DNA from: Panorpa germanica
Taxonomy: Eukaryota > Arthropoda > Insecta > Mecoptera > Panorpidae
Reading direction: 5' to 3'
DNA: 64,000 bases
NCBI GenBank assembly: GCA_963678705.1
Contig: OY783206.1
Location: 13,713,807-13,777,806, forward strand
The notes beneath the pieces are model-generated. The model saw only the letters and a program-made list of their open reading frames with translations. It made no database searches and was not told where the DNA came from. The translations under genes were made by a program, and so were the position numbers. Below are positions 22,472 to 32,735 of the stretch, one piece after another. The first letter of the stretch is position 1. The number at the start of each line of letters is the position of its first letter.

Positions 22472-24124
22472 TTAAGGTTCGGGTAGAAATTTTAATTTTT
22501 TCGGGAAGTATTGAAGACTTTTTGAAGTTAATCTTATCAGGAAGTTCTTTAAAGTAAAGTCAATATATGTTTTATTATTTTTATTCGTCATAATATTCGT
22601 CAAATATTCATCTATCCAGTTATTATTTTTATTTCGTTTGGTTCCATATAGTTGCTTTAGTTGTGCCGAATTTCTAATCTTCTGTCCACGAATTATTTCT
22701 TTTCTGTGATCATTTATCCACAAAGTGTGTGCCTCGTTTTCTGAATCTTCTTGTTTTTCTGGTATGCATTTAGCTTTGTTTCTTTTTTTCTTTTCAATTT
22801 TATTTTTTATTTTAAAATTTTGATTTTTATTATTTCCTGCTTTTCCTTGCTTTATATTGTGTAATTTTTTTACTTCAGAATATTGCATATTTTGTTTTTC
22901 TGGGTTTTCTTGGTTGATGTTTTGTTGCTTCACTATTTCGAGTTCTTGTATAGTTTGCTTTTCTGCTACTTGTCTGATTTTTTGTTGATTGTTTACTTTA
23001 AAATCTAGAAAGTTTGGATTTTTTGATTGTTGCTTAACTTTTTGTTGATTTTGTATTTTGAAATGTTGTGAATTTTGATTCTCTGATTCTTGTTTCATAT
23101 TTTGCTGATTTTCTGTGTTTTCTTTGACGCTTACTTTTCTTTGCTTCATTTTTACTTCAACAATTGTCTTTTTCTTTACTTCTGTTTTGGTAAACTCTTC
23201 AAGTTCTTTTTCCTTTTCTTCTGTATTCAGAACTTCTTCTGAATTATTCTGGCTTTGTATTTTAATATTTGTGGGCACATTGATCGCCATTTCTTTATGT
23301 AATTTGATATCGTTTTTATTTTCATTTGTTTCTGTGTCCCGTTTTTCTTCTGAATTTTGGTTTTGTACTTTGATTTCTGTACTCTCGTTGTTTATGATTA
23401 CTTCTTGTAGTTCCGTCCGTACATTGTCTATTTCTTTATTCTCAATGGTTTGTTCGATTATTGTTTCACACGGTTTTTGTGTTGACGGCTCTGTTTGAAA
23501 ATCTTGTGTGTTCTTCACTTGTTGTTGGTGAGGGTGGTTATATTCCTCGTTAGTATGGATTTCGTGGTTCGTCATATCTTCTATTATTAATTCTAGAAGC
23601 TCATCCATTGTGTTAGGATTTTGGCGTCTTAATTTACATCCAAGGGGATCGTTTAGCTCCTTTATGAAATCTCTCACCATCAGGGAATCATGATGTTTTG
23701 CCAGTGCTTTCATATTTAAAGATGTTTTATTGTGAAGTGTGTTCAAAACATTAAAGTTGTTAACTGATTCTAAACATCTAAAGTAATAAGTAATAACTTT
23801 CTCATTAGGCTTTCGTTTAAGTGTTGTTGTATGCGGGATATGGCTGCGGTTTTTAGTATAACTATTTATTAAAATAGTTTTTAATTTCTCCCATGTATTA
23901 ATATGTTTATTCTTTATTAAACTTGCTGCGTCTCCAATAATCTTGCTTTTTATAGCTGAGAGCAATAGACCGTTATTCCTAATAGCTTCTTTTTTATCTT
24001 CATTTTTACCGGGGAATATGGCAAAATTATCTATGATCACTTCGCAATCTTCTATAAAATTCGTCAGCGAATTGTTTCCATTATATTCCTTTACATAATT
24101 TAGATAAATATGGAATGTCTCCAT
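22472..24124 (-). CDS. gag: Gag polyprotein of the errantivirus
   Basis: Structural (capsid/nucleocapsid) protein that would package the element RNA. The open frame is 550 codons from an ATG at 24124 and is uninterrupted. Residues about 1-180 look like an errantivirus capsid domain: a helical region with IKSKIIGDAASLI at 59-70 and a tryptophan-containing helix NTWEKLKTILINSYT at 76-90. Residues about 185-330 are acidic and low in complexity, with two related blocks near 250-263 and 287-302. Residues 339-440 form five degenerate repeats of about 20 residues rich in Q, K and N. A lysine-rich stretch (440-452) and a separate C-terminal segment (about 465-545) follow. No CCHC zinc knuckle is present, so RNA binding probably relies on the basic repeats. 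An intact frame beside a ruined pol suggests gag was kept longer than pol. Confidence 0.87.
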   Translation of the reverse strand: METFHIYLNYVKEYNGNNSLTNFIEDCEVIIDNFAIFPGKNEDKKEAIRNNGLLLSAIKSKIIGDAASLIKNKHINTWEKLKTILINSYTKNRSHIPHTTTLKRKPNEKVITYYFRCLESVNNFNVLNTLHNKTSLNMKALAKHHDSLMVRDFIKELNDPLGCKLRRQNPNTMDELLELIIEDMTNHEIHTNEEYNHPHQQQVKNTQDFQTEPSTQKPCETIIEQTIENKEIDNVRTELQEVIINNESTEIKVQNQNSEEKRDTETNENKNDIKLHKEMAINVPTNIKIQSQNNSEEVLNTEEKEKELEEFTKTEVKKKTIVEVKMKQRKVSVKENTENQQNMKQESENQNSQHFKIQNQQKVKQQSKNPNFLDFKVNNQQKIRQVAEKQTIQELEIVKQQNINQENPEKQNMQYSEVKKLHNIKQGKAGNNKNQNFKIKNKIEKKKRNKAKCIPEKQEDSENEAHTLWINDHRKEIIRGQKIRNSAQLKQLYGTKRNKNNNWIDEYLTNIMTNKNNKTYIDFTLKNFLIRLTSKSLQYFPKKLKFLPEP

Positions 24125-24760
24125 TTTGATTTATAGTGTAACTTTTATTTAAGAAAAGTTATTTTGTAAACATTTTATTTTTAAAAAATTATTATTATTA
24201 TATAGTTAATTTGCAAGTATTTTATTATATTACATTATAGTATTAGTTTTGATATTTTTAATTTTCATTAGGCCTATATAAGCGATTTATATTCCTTTTT
24301 AGAAAATTATTATTTAATTATTGTATTACGTTGCGTAATTTATATTTTATTTTAATATTATTTTTAATATTTGGTAGGCCTGTATAAGCGATTTATACTC
24401 CTTCTTCTTTAAATTTAATACCTGTTTTTAGGCCTGTATAAGCGATTTATACTCCTTTTTTTTTAACAGGAAATATTATTGTAAAAATAATAATAATTTT
24501 TGTTTTTGGGAAGTGTGAATATAGAAAGGAAATATGAATGAGTACTCACATTACGATTATCACCGCGATGCCTTGCGAGATCTTCATGTCCATATGCTGC
24601 TGCTAGTGGGTCGATGAGCCTCGGAGCACTTCACTTTCTGTTTCTATTTCACTCCACTATTTATTAAGTTCACTTTATTCTTTAACTTTATTTTTGTAGG
24701 TTTCGAAATATTAAGTTAACCATAAAAATGGAAAAATTTACAGCGATTGTAATTCCTTAA
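24125..24760 (-). promoter_or_regulatory. errantivirus 5' leader with three copies of a 29-bp motif
   Basis: Untranslated leader between the primer-binding site and the gag ATG, about 640 bp. Three near-identical copies of a 29-bp motif lie at 24270-24298, 24376-24404 and 24430-24458 (plus strand AGGCCTRTATAAGCGATTTA followed by TAYTCCTTY). Each copy contains the dyad TATAA-N5-TTATA. Repeated protein-binding motifs in this position recall the Su(Hw) insulator array in the gypsy leader, but the motif itself is different and no function is shown. The leader also probably holds the splice donor for env mRNA, which I could not place. Confidence 0.75.
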
Positions 24761-24779
24761 AATCCTACCGACTGCGCCA
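24761..24779 (-). promoter_or_regulatory. primer-binding site, tRNA-Ser type
   Basis: The plus strand reads AATCCTACCGACTGCGCCA directly before the LTR edge. This is the form expected of the 3' end of an insect serine tRNA including its CCA tail (from memory). Reverse transcription of this lineage would prime here. Several Drosophila errantiviruses also use a serine tRNA. Confidence 0.85.
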
Positions 24780-25072
24780 ATTAAAGTTTGAGTAATTTAG
24801 ACTTTAATAAAAAAAACAATTTATTTTAAGTTTACTTAAATAATATTTATTTGATTCAATTACTAACTGCGCGATGCAGTTTATACATGAACTCAAATGG
24901 TGAGCCAGCCAATTACTATCTGCACGATGCAGATTATACATGAACTTGAACTAATTAGATTAAGACTAATACATTACTTATATACTATTTTACTATCTCT
25001 AAAGTGCTTGGTCAGCAAAGATACTGAAGAGACACTGTTAGTTTTGTGTTGTATGGAATGTGTGCTATAACA
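24780..25072 (-). repeat. 5' LTR of the errantivirus
   Basis: 293 bp; in sense orientation it begins TGTTATAGC and ends CTTTAAT, next to the primer-binding site. It contains a TATA-like stretch (sense AGTATATAAG) and AATAAA signals nearer its end, and two imperfect copies of an approximately 35-bp segment 53 bp apart. It is identical to the 3' LTR except for A at 25002 instead of G at 17924. Confidence 0.97.
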
Positions 25073-25077
25073 ATATA
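25073..25077. repeat. target-site duplication, right copy (ATATA)
   Basis: ATATA immediately outside the 5' LTR, identical to 17697-17701. Confidence 0.85.
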
Positions 25078-27234
25078 AACTGAAAATAACGCGCGAAATT
25101 ATTGCTCAGTCGGATATAGGGCTTACTTTTGGAACACAACTGTGTTTAAATAACATTATTAGTGGTCATACATACGGGGGGCTCTCCAAAGTGCGTCAAG
25201 GGGGCAAGTAACAAAAAAAAAATAAGATTAAACATTTTCTTTCAAATGTGTGACGTCACAGTTGAAGTAGTGGGGGGGGGGGGGGGGGGTTGTATAACAA
25301 TGTGTAACTAGACGTGACATTAAGACGGGGGATTAAAAATAATATTTATCTAAAGTATTTTATTGTTGTCTTTATATTTATTCGACAATGATAAGTCAAT
25401 CTAAACACTGCTTAAATGACCTATTTTTTATTCTGACGCCCATACCTATTAGTATAGTAGAGTATATCTGCGGCTCTGGTTAATGAATTTATATATTAAT
25501 TACTTTAACTGACCCCGTTACCTAACGGTTTCTATTTTCAATGCATTTAAAAATAATAATTTTTGAGCCCTAATTTTAGACTATTACACCTTTTTCACTT
25601 CCCCATACAATTACATAATTAATAACACAATTGAGAATTTTGTTCAATACAAAACAATATAAAATTAGACCACTTTAATTTTCTTTGTTTAAGCATTCGT
25701 AAAATTACCTTTTCAAAACTAGGACAACATTAATATCAGAATATAAATACACCGCTCGGCTTTGTTAAAGCACCGCTTATTTAATATACTCGTATAGTAC
25801 TATGAAATGCTTCATTTGAAAAGTTTTATGTAGTCGCCTAAAGCAGCTCCAGCTCCAGCTCCCACCAAACCACTGTGGCCACCACCACGACTACGACCAC
25901 GGATACGGTCTTCTCCACGGTGCTATTTATCCGGTGTTCTCTGTTTCGCAGCTTCAACCAGCCTCGGGAGATTTATATTGTTTTACTTCGTATGAAATGT
26001 GTTTCGCTATTTACAATGTTTCAGAAGTGTTGTAAAAACACTTTCATACCAAATAAATAAATATGGTCTCCAATGTGTCATCTGCCGTGTGCCCTATGTC
26101 GTGGATGGATGATGCCGTGCAGATCAGTTTTGTCTTGTTGAGGAAGACAATGGTGCACTCGCTTAGTGTGATGTACGAAGATAGTACTTCCTAAAAAGTT
26201 GTCAAAATCAGTAGCGTACCGAGACTAAAGCTTGTCGCACACTGCAAACAGCGTATTTAAGTGATTTTTGCCAGGACGTATACGCGCTATTACGCTTTAC
26301 ATATCCGAAATTTGTAAGGCCTATCACAGTATGGCACTGTAATTCAACGAATTTCGGCCGTTCGAATACGGGCGGTACCTACCTCTCACATTAGAACCGC
26401 TACTTTTAACCAAGCGATACCACCACCACAACGCTAACCTATCCGAACCATTGTAAATGCAACCAGCCGCTTCAGACTGGAAGGGGTACCTAAGAACGCT
26501 CGTTGTATCGCCTCAATTCGCTTCATTTGTTATCTATCGGCGACATCGCTTTGTAAACGAGTATGCTTCAGTTTATACAAACCACCAAACAAATACGATA
26601 GAACTAAATTAAAATTAACACCAACCAGAACTCAGATATATAATAAATGCTAAAGTCTCTTTATTACCAATGGTGTATCGATAAAAATTAAAGTAAAAGT
26701 TTGCTCTCATGATAAATTATATTAGTGTAAAACAACTCCAACTGTCGTATCGGTACGTGCTATGTATGTATTGTGAAACACAAATGCAAAGACACAGAAG
26801 TCGGCTTGTTTTGAAAGTTCCAGCCGCTTACCCAAACCGATTTTCGTCCGAATTGGCCGTCGCTTAAGTACGACATATTGCATAGTGCGACAGGCCTCAA
26901 AATTTCTTTGTGAGAGCAAGAGAATGAAGCTTGGAATTAACTCATAGCAAGCTTAAACCTTAACAAAACTATAGCCACACTCAATATGAGGCTCTTTTTC
27001 TTTAGTCCCCATGTATTATCAATTTTATCTAGTCACTATAAACTTTCAGCCTATATGGAATTACCTTCTTTTATAGTTTTTACGCAAGATCAATTGCATC
27101 TGGTCACAACTGTCTTTATCTGAAATTACCTTTTTTTAACTCCCATGCGAATTGATAAAAAATGGGAATTTTAAATGCAAATTTAGTTGGTAATATCTTA
27201 TTTTTTATTAACTATCTTTAATAAAACACCTGAC
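25078..27234. other. right flank of the errantivirus, no gene recognised
   Basis: After the G18 run the sequence becomes GC-richer at 25850-25930 and 26200-26570. On the minus strand 25812-25923 reads RGRSRGGGHSGLVGAGAGAA, a glycine-rich stretch between two stops that is probably due to a simple repeat. The blocks at 26225-26290 and 26825-26900 share TCGCAC, GTATTTAAG-like and CGACGG words in opposite orientation and may be ends of one decayed element. Confidence 0.3.
25272..25289 (+). repeat. run of 18 guanines
   Basis: Uninterrupted G18, about 200 bp outside the errantivirus 5' LTR, in a segment with GTGACGTCACAG and a GGGGGC run at 25201-25205. It could form quadruplex structures and is prone to sequencing-length error. 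Confidence 0.95.
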
Positions 27235-27480
27235 TAAACAGTGCGCGAGAGAGATCATTATTGCTTGACGCTAACTGTCGTGTATTCGGATTCTATCCCC
27301 GGTGCAGAGTTATATCTCCGGGTTTGATTGCTATTAAATTAAATTGATTATGTATATACGTATTCATAAAATTATTAAGCAATGGTATAGTCCACATAAG
27401 TGGTCAACCACCGCTAAAATGTGACAATATTGTAAGGAAACCGCCGGTGATAGAACTCAGCATCGGAAATAGACGGTCGT
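27235..27480 (+). mobile_element. tRNA-derived SINE, copy 2
   Basis: The head GCTTGACGCTAACTGTCGTG followed by a B-box-like GGATTCTATCCCCGG, then the body TAAATTGATTATGTATATAC and AGAACTCAGCATCGGAAATAG, matches 3195-3970 and 32535-32735. Confidence 0.65.
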
Positions 27481-27489
27481 TAATTAACA

Positions 27490-28415
27490 AAAGTAAATAA
27501 AAACATGAAACACTTCCTCTAGATTGTTCATGGAGATGTCTTCTGTGGACTGTATACAGAGGCGGAGTTCATAGCGGACGAAAAGCGCTAGCCTCGGAAG
27601 ACCCCAACTTTACACTTTCTCCTAATTATACGATGTTTTGTTTCATACATGTGTAATTTGAATTACGCTTTAAAGGGCACAATATTTACTTCTACGCCCG
27701 GGGCCTCAACCGACCTTAATCCGCTGCCAACTATATACGTAGATTTTAGAGGGTGTCAAGTTCTTGCTCCACCAAGGATAATAGAAGCTAGAACAACAAG
27801 GATTTACCCATATTAACAGCAACACTCTATGGGCTCTGCAGACCATGGACTATAGACCACGGACCAAGCGATAGTCTATAGCTTTCAACTTCAAGTAATC
27901 TTATATGATTAGTTCATTATCTCGTTTAAGATTCGTTGTAAAGTCCGGGAGCAGTTTGAAGAAGGGAGTTCAGGGGGGGGAGTGGGAGAGGCTGATCTTT
28001 TAGGTGAGACGATGAGTTGTAGGCTTAAAGATTATATTAACAAACTTTATATGACCTATTCTTTTTGGAGACACAAAAAACTTTCTCTAATACCAAGAAT
28101 TACCAATGGATTAAATCTTTGTTTTTGAGGATTAGAGGGAATTAGCTTTCTTGGATTAATCACTGTTCTGTTATCCGGGAGTTTTAAAGGGAGAATACAT
28201 AAAGAGAGGGTAAACTTTATGGTTTTTCTAATCAAATTTTTTTATTTCATTTGTTGAAGTCATAATTTAATATCTGTTTGATGTAAAAGTTTTTACAGTT
28301 TCTAGAAATATGGATTAAGGGTGCTAAATCTTTAATGGATTAAATTGTTACGTATTCCTGAACGGTTCTTCTTTTCTTTGTTATTTTTAAAGCTTTCTAT
28401 TCAGGGACGAAGTGT
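27490..28415. other. no gene recognised
   Basis: Mixed composition, no open frame above 60 codons, no repeat partner found by eye. Confidence 0.4.
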
Positions 28416-28419
28416 GAAG

Positions 28420-29256
28420 TTAGGAAAAGATCGGGGAATGGCGGTCAGTGGGTAATGCCGGTCACATCGAAATCTAAAACTTCCAAAAATACATTTCGCT
28501 AACGCTACTAGTACCGCCGTCTAGTATATGCCTGAGTATACTTATTTACCAAACACCATCACTTTACATCGCGCGTAGTGAGTTGGACAGCTGTGTAAAA
28601 GTAAGGACGTGTTTTGTTGTAAAAAAATTAAAAATTCGATGAAGGTAAGGTTAAAATGATTTATACCAATCAATATCTTTCCAAATGTCAATTATTACCC
28701 AAATGTTAGTGTATCCTATGGGCTTGTTGGATTTCATGACAATTCTTTACGTTTTTAGTGATCAATCAAAGAACCATTATCGATTTTTGGGGTAATGGCA
28801 GTCATTCTTAGCGGATAATAGCGGCCACTGAATCTATGCGATTATTGTGAGAGCAAAGAAAGAGTTCTGAGGCATCTTGATCTTTAGGCAATTAAACATA
28901 CTCCAAATATAAAAGTAATAATAATATGTTTGGTTTATTATAAAAAAAAAAATTATGGTTTATTTTGGTTAAAATATATAAAATTAAGAACATTTTATTT
29001 TATTAATTACTTCATTTCAGAAGTAAAGCTGTGTTAATTTACTACCTAAACATATCTTAACACCATTTGTAACATTATGGAATGCAATAAGTAATTTCGA
29101 ATGAACAGTAATACGATAGATCGCTTAATAAGATTGGTAATGTGTATCGTATTTATCTAAAGTCCACTAAATGAGCTATGTCAAAAGTCAGTTACTTTTA
29201 CCGTAAGTCCATAAAATAAGAAAATATGTGACCGCCATTCCCCTATCTTCTCCTAA
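28420..29256 (+). mobile_element. MITE with 28-bp inverted ends, copy 1
   Basis: Left end TTAGGAAAAGATCGGGGAAT and GGCGGTCA; the right end is the reverse complement of TTAGGAGAAGATAGGGGAAT plus GGCGGTCA. About 837 bp. The copy at 53146-53833 is inverted and shares the same neighbouring retroelement sequence. No transposase frame is present. Confidence 0.85.
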
Positions 29257-29500
29257 TGTGGAAAAGAGAAAGGATGCGTGAAAAGGAAGAAAAATTGGAA
29301 CACGTTAAGAGTAGATTTTGGGAGAAGTTGAAAAGTGGAGTAGACTAGGAGAAGATTTTGCAAAAGATGGATTACAAAACTTAGTAATAAGCTAAAAGAG
29401 ATAAACGCTACGTGAGAGAAAGCTTTATACTTAATAATGAAATGTAATTAATAGAATTTAGGTTGAAGAATGTAATGCCTAACAGCACATATGACATATT
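29257..29500 (+). pseudogene. non-LTR retrotransposon pol C-terminal fragment
   Basis: Matches 14580-14885 (reverse complement) in the segment around GGAACACGTTAAGAGTAGAT, which encodes the EHxxxxC motif in one phase. It directly follows the MITE end and precedes a jockey-like fragment; the whole mosaic is repeated in inverse order at 52843-53145. Confidence 0.6.
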
Positions 29501-29504
29501 AGAA

Positions 29505-29598
29505 AGATTTCAACCCAAAACTTTTAGAACAATAGTCAACGCTCCGTGGTGCGTCAGAAATTCAGCTATTAAAAATGATCTCCACATTTGTATAAATT
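29505..29598 (+). pseudogene. jockey-like retrotransposon pol C-terminal fragment
   Basis: Encodes RFQPKTFRTIVNAPWCVRN followed by SAIKNDLHI, the conserved C-terminal region of jockey-clade polymerases; a second example is at 62764-62986 (NAPWYIRNDDIHRD). Only about 30 residues remain. Confidence 0.75.
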
Positions 29599-30173
29599 AT
29601 TGTATTTTATCAATTTCTAGGTACCTAGAAATGTAATACACTGTTAAATAATAAAATATTTCTAATTATAAATATAACCGTGTAGTATACTATATAAAAT
29701 AAAATAATTCATAAAAGTTTTCTTGCTTATTTAAGAAACTTTTCATTTATTTACGAACAATAAAACAAGTAAACTATTGCAAAACTCCGTTCAAGTTTAT
29801 TGGAAATGTTTCGAATGTTATAACGAGGAAACCAAAGAATATTGTACTAAATCATTTTAGCTGAGAGAAGAACAAAATCAACAGAATGGAATCCGAATGT
29901 ATCATGCGAACGAGATCCGGAGATCAAAAGCGTCTGTTTAACAAAATCCCAGGCTCCAGATCCATCGACCCCATTTCTGCAGGAGTGGAAGAGACCCTCG
30001 TCTTGGTTACTAAGATCTGTGTTCAGTGACGGATTTGCCCATCATCTTACTACAAATACCTTCACAAAACAGTAATAGCAATAATATATGTAGCCAGAAG
30101 CAAACTGAGAGGAAGTGAGCCCCCAAAAGTTCTGTTCAAATATGGGACTTGACAAATAACGGTTAGACTTGAT

Positions 30174-30546
30174 AATGGACTTGCGTCATTTTTTAGTGGT
30201 TGATTTTTCAATTGTTGATTGAAATTGATGTTAATAAATGTGTATGGGCGTGTCTATTTTATTAAATATCTAAATGTTGACGCAAATATAGCAATTAAAA
30301 ATTTGAGTTGTAGTTTTATCGCTAGATATGGTCGGCAATTTGTCTGACGTGAAATGCATGTTATTTGTTGATTAGGTCAGTGCTGTGGTAATATTTGTAG
30401 TCCACATAATCAAGTCAAATCAAAGAATAATAAGTTTTTATTTTATTTAACCCTGTTACGGCAGACATAATATTGGAATTTTATTGTTTCTTGAAATAGC
30501 TGTAAATAATATTTGATATATAAATACATATAGCAGAGATTTATGA
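30174..30546 (+). repeat. repeat family C, truncated
   Basis: TTTTTTAGTGGTTGATTTTT at the left end, then TGACGTGAAATGCATG and ATAGCTGTAAATAATATTTG, match 34028-34620. The copy stops at TATAGCAGAGATTTATGA, where the non-LTR retrotransposon 3' end begins. Confidence 0.75.
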
Positions 30547-30765
30547 AAGAGAAGGAATGGCAGAGTAAAAACAGGAGGGAGAGTAGCAGGAACAGCGAAG
30601 CAGTAGCAGTAGCAGTTTTGTTTTTATTTTTATAAGGATAATATTTTTTTTCTTTTGTAAGGAGTAAAAAGGTTTAGATATAATAAGGATCAAAATTGAA
30701 TTAAGCACAATGATTTGTAAATAATGGCAAAAACATTAAAATAAAATAATAAATAAATAAAAAAT
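30547..30765 (+). mobile_element. 3' end of a non-LTR retrotransposon
   Basis: GGAATGGCAGAGTAAAAACAGG then CAAAAACATTAAAATAAAAT and AATAAATAAATAAAA, collinear with 2220-2465. Its start coincides with the break in family C, suggesting it inserted there. Confidence 0.6.
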
Positions 30766-31199
30766 AATAGCTAGGGCCCACAATGCAACTGAGTCAGCTA
30801 CTGCTCGGTCCTAACAAGGTTGCACTGAAATTCTTCAGTCATCCAGTGACTTGTGTTTCTGACGCGGTGGTGTAAGCACTCCTCTCAATTCCCCTCCCAG
30901 TCAGTACAGTACAGGGGGTACTCTTTAAAAGAGAAGACGCGAAATGTTAAGTAAAGCCCTAAGGCAAGGCATTACGTAATGACACTGCGAAGGGTAAACT
31001 GTGCACACCTGAAGGGTTGAAAGGGAGGTAGGGAGATGCAATAAAGGGATGGATCCATTTGATGTATTGTATTAGACATACAGACGGAGACAAGCGTATA
31101 GATTTACTAGATACTTGATGATGAAGATAAGTTTACTTTAACTTCGAGATATTTTATACGCGATTAGGAATTTCAATTCTGGTATTGACTTTAAAAAAG

Positions 31200-32110
31200 G
31201 GTGGGGGTGGGGGACGACCCCTTGACCTAGAAATAGCGGCAACGTTATTAAAATAGAAATATAGCAGTACCATTGGATTATAATAATGGCAGCTTGACTC
31301 CAATATTATTCAATAAATGTTGTTGAGTGATAAGATTGTTAACTACTTCATTAAAGTTGGATTTCTTTATTTTTTATTGAAGTATATGCTAATAAGGGGA
31401 TGTGTTTATACAGAATTTGTAGTAGTTTATTTTATAAAGACACTAGAGTTTACCCCCGTCGCAAGCGACGACTGTCTTTTGTGTGTGAATTGAATTTCAT
31501 TTCAAATTTTCGTTCCATTTTTAAATTGAAATATTTAATTCGTTCTCTATAAATTTTACATATAAAAACAAATAATTTTTCATATAAACTGACTAAAAAA
31601 ATATATTTTTTTCAACAAAATAAAAAATATTATCAATTTATTCGTTTTTTGACCAACTTTTTTTCAAAATTTGAGATTTTTTTTTTCGATTTGTAAATTA
31701 GGTACCAAAGTTAGCCCATATATAAAATTTTAACTTTCTAGCCTAATTTTTACCCTCGGCAAAAACCGCCCCTGTGCCCCCAAATAAAATTTTTAAGTTG
31801 TCAATTCTTTTTTTTTAATATGATATTTAATTATTACACAATCCAAAATTTGAGCTTCTCCAATGCTTCTTACTGGGCCCCCTAATTTTCTAAGCGCCCC
31901 TTTTATAAAATTTAGAATTTCTAAATTTTGAAAAATGTCATCATTGAATACCTTAATACACATTCAAAATTTCAACTTTCTATCTTTTACTAATAAAAAG
32001 TTATACAGCAAGAAAGAGCCCAACTTTTTTCCAGTTTTTCCAAAATTACGGGTTTCCTGAAAATTCAGGGAAAAATCCAGGGACGCCGCGAAGAAATCAA
32101 TTCCTCAGAT
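31200..32110. other. T-rich stretch, no gene recognised
   Basis: Includes 31520-31900 with many TTTTT runs and repeated TTTTCAAAATTTGAGATT-like words; part of it (AAATTTGAG, AACTTTCTA repeats) may be a decayed repeat. No termini found. Confidence 0.35.
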
Positions 32111-32139
32111 TACAGATAGGACCTAGGAAAGCAAATATT

Positions 32140-32447
32140 GTCAGAATTTTTTTATAAGAATATTCTATTTCTTTCCAACATCATACAATTAAATCGAGAT
32201 ATACTTGTTGTCTTTCTTACATTTGAAAATATTCATTTTAGTAGAGATAAAATTCTACATTCATTTCACCAGAATATCATAGAAAAGGAAACAAGATATA
32301 TCTGTCTTCATTGCACTTTAATGGTTTATTTATTACTTCAATGAATACTGGGTAAGGCAGTGAGGCCAGGTGTGAAATCCAATTGAATTGTTTCATGATA
32401 AAAAAATCATACGCATCTTTAGTATGATGTCAAAGTGACTCCACAAT
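32140..32447 (-). mobile_element. CCAGTAAACATTTTGG MITE, partial copy
   Basis: Reverse-complement match to 48380-48690: TTCTTTCCAACATCATACA, CACCAGAATATCATAGAAAA, GAAACAAGATATATCTGTCT and TTTCATGATAAAAAAATCATACGC. The 68-codon plus frame here is not supported by the other copy. Confidence 0.7.
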
Positions 32448-32534
32448 ATTTACTGTGAATTTTATTTATCTGCATTTATAAGTCATTTGAGTATTGAATA
32501 AGATTTTTTTAATTTACATTATTTAACGTCGGCC

Positions 32535-32735
32535 TTTTTCCGATGGTGAGTCATAACACCGACTATGTTGACAACATTTGTGGTGTTGCAGCCTCAAATT
32601 TTCAGTTTATTATATTTAACTTGATAACAACCAAATCCAGAAAATTTAATATGGTCCGGGGATTGAACCTGAAGACACAGCAGTGTAGCGTTAAGCATCA
32701 ATGCTCTCGCCCACTGTGTCTTCATTGAATCAGAT
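32535..32735 (-). mobile_element. tRNA-derived SINE, copy 3
   Basis: The minus strand reads ACACAGTGGGCGAGAGC (A-box region), then CTGTGTCTTCAGGTTCAATCCCCGG (B box GGTTCAATCC), and a body with TTCTGGATTTGGTTGTTATC ending CGGAAAAAGG. It is the best-preserved head of the three copies. Confidence 0.75.

Larger units (their letters stand above)
17702..25072 (-). mobile_element. errantivirus-type endogenous retrovirus, pol-defective provirus
   Basis: Complete LTR-to-LTR insertion read on the minus strand. Two 293-bp LTRs (17702-17994 and 24780-25072) differ only at 17924 (G) against 25002 (A). ATATA flanks both sides (17697-17701 and 25073-25077). A tRNA-Ser primer-binding site adjoins the 5' LTR and a polypurine tract adjoins the 3' LTR. 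Sense order is leader, gag, degraded pol with integrase remnants, an unknown frame, env. Gag, integrase and a furin-cleaved, membrane-anchored envelope in this order fit insect errantiviruses (Ty3/gypsy group). No protease, reverse transcriptase or RNase H could be recognised between 21330 and 22470, so the copy is not autonomous. The LTR similarity suggests recent insertion, or less likely gene conversion. Confidence 0.96.

Noticed and set aside
23115-23498. 127-codon plus-strand frame
   Set aside because: Lies entirely antisense to the intact gag frame over its low-complexity acidic/Lys region.
25812-25923. Glycine-rich minus-strand frame that could be an exon
   Set aside because: Only about 36 codons between stops, no convincing splice acceptor (no pyrimidine tract), and the DNA is a CCACCAC/CAGCTC simple repeat.
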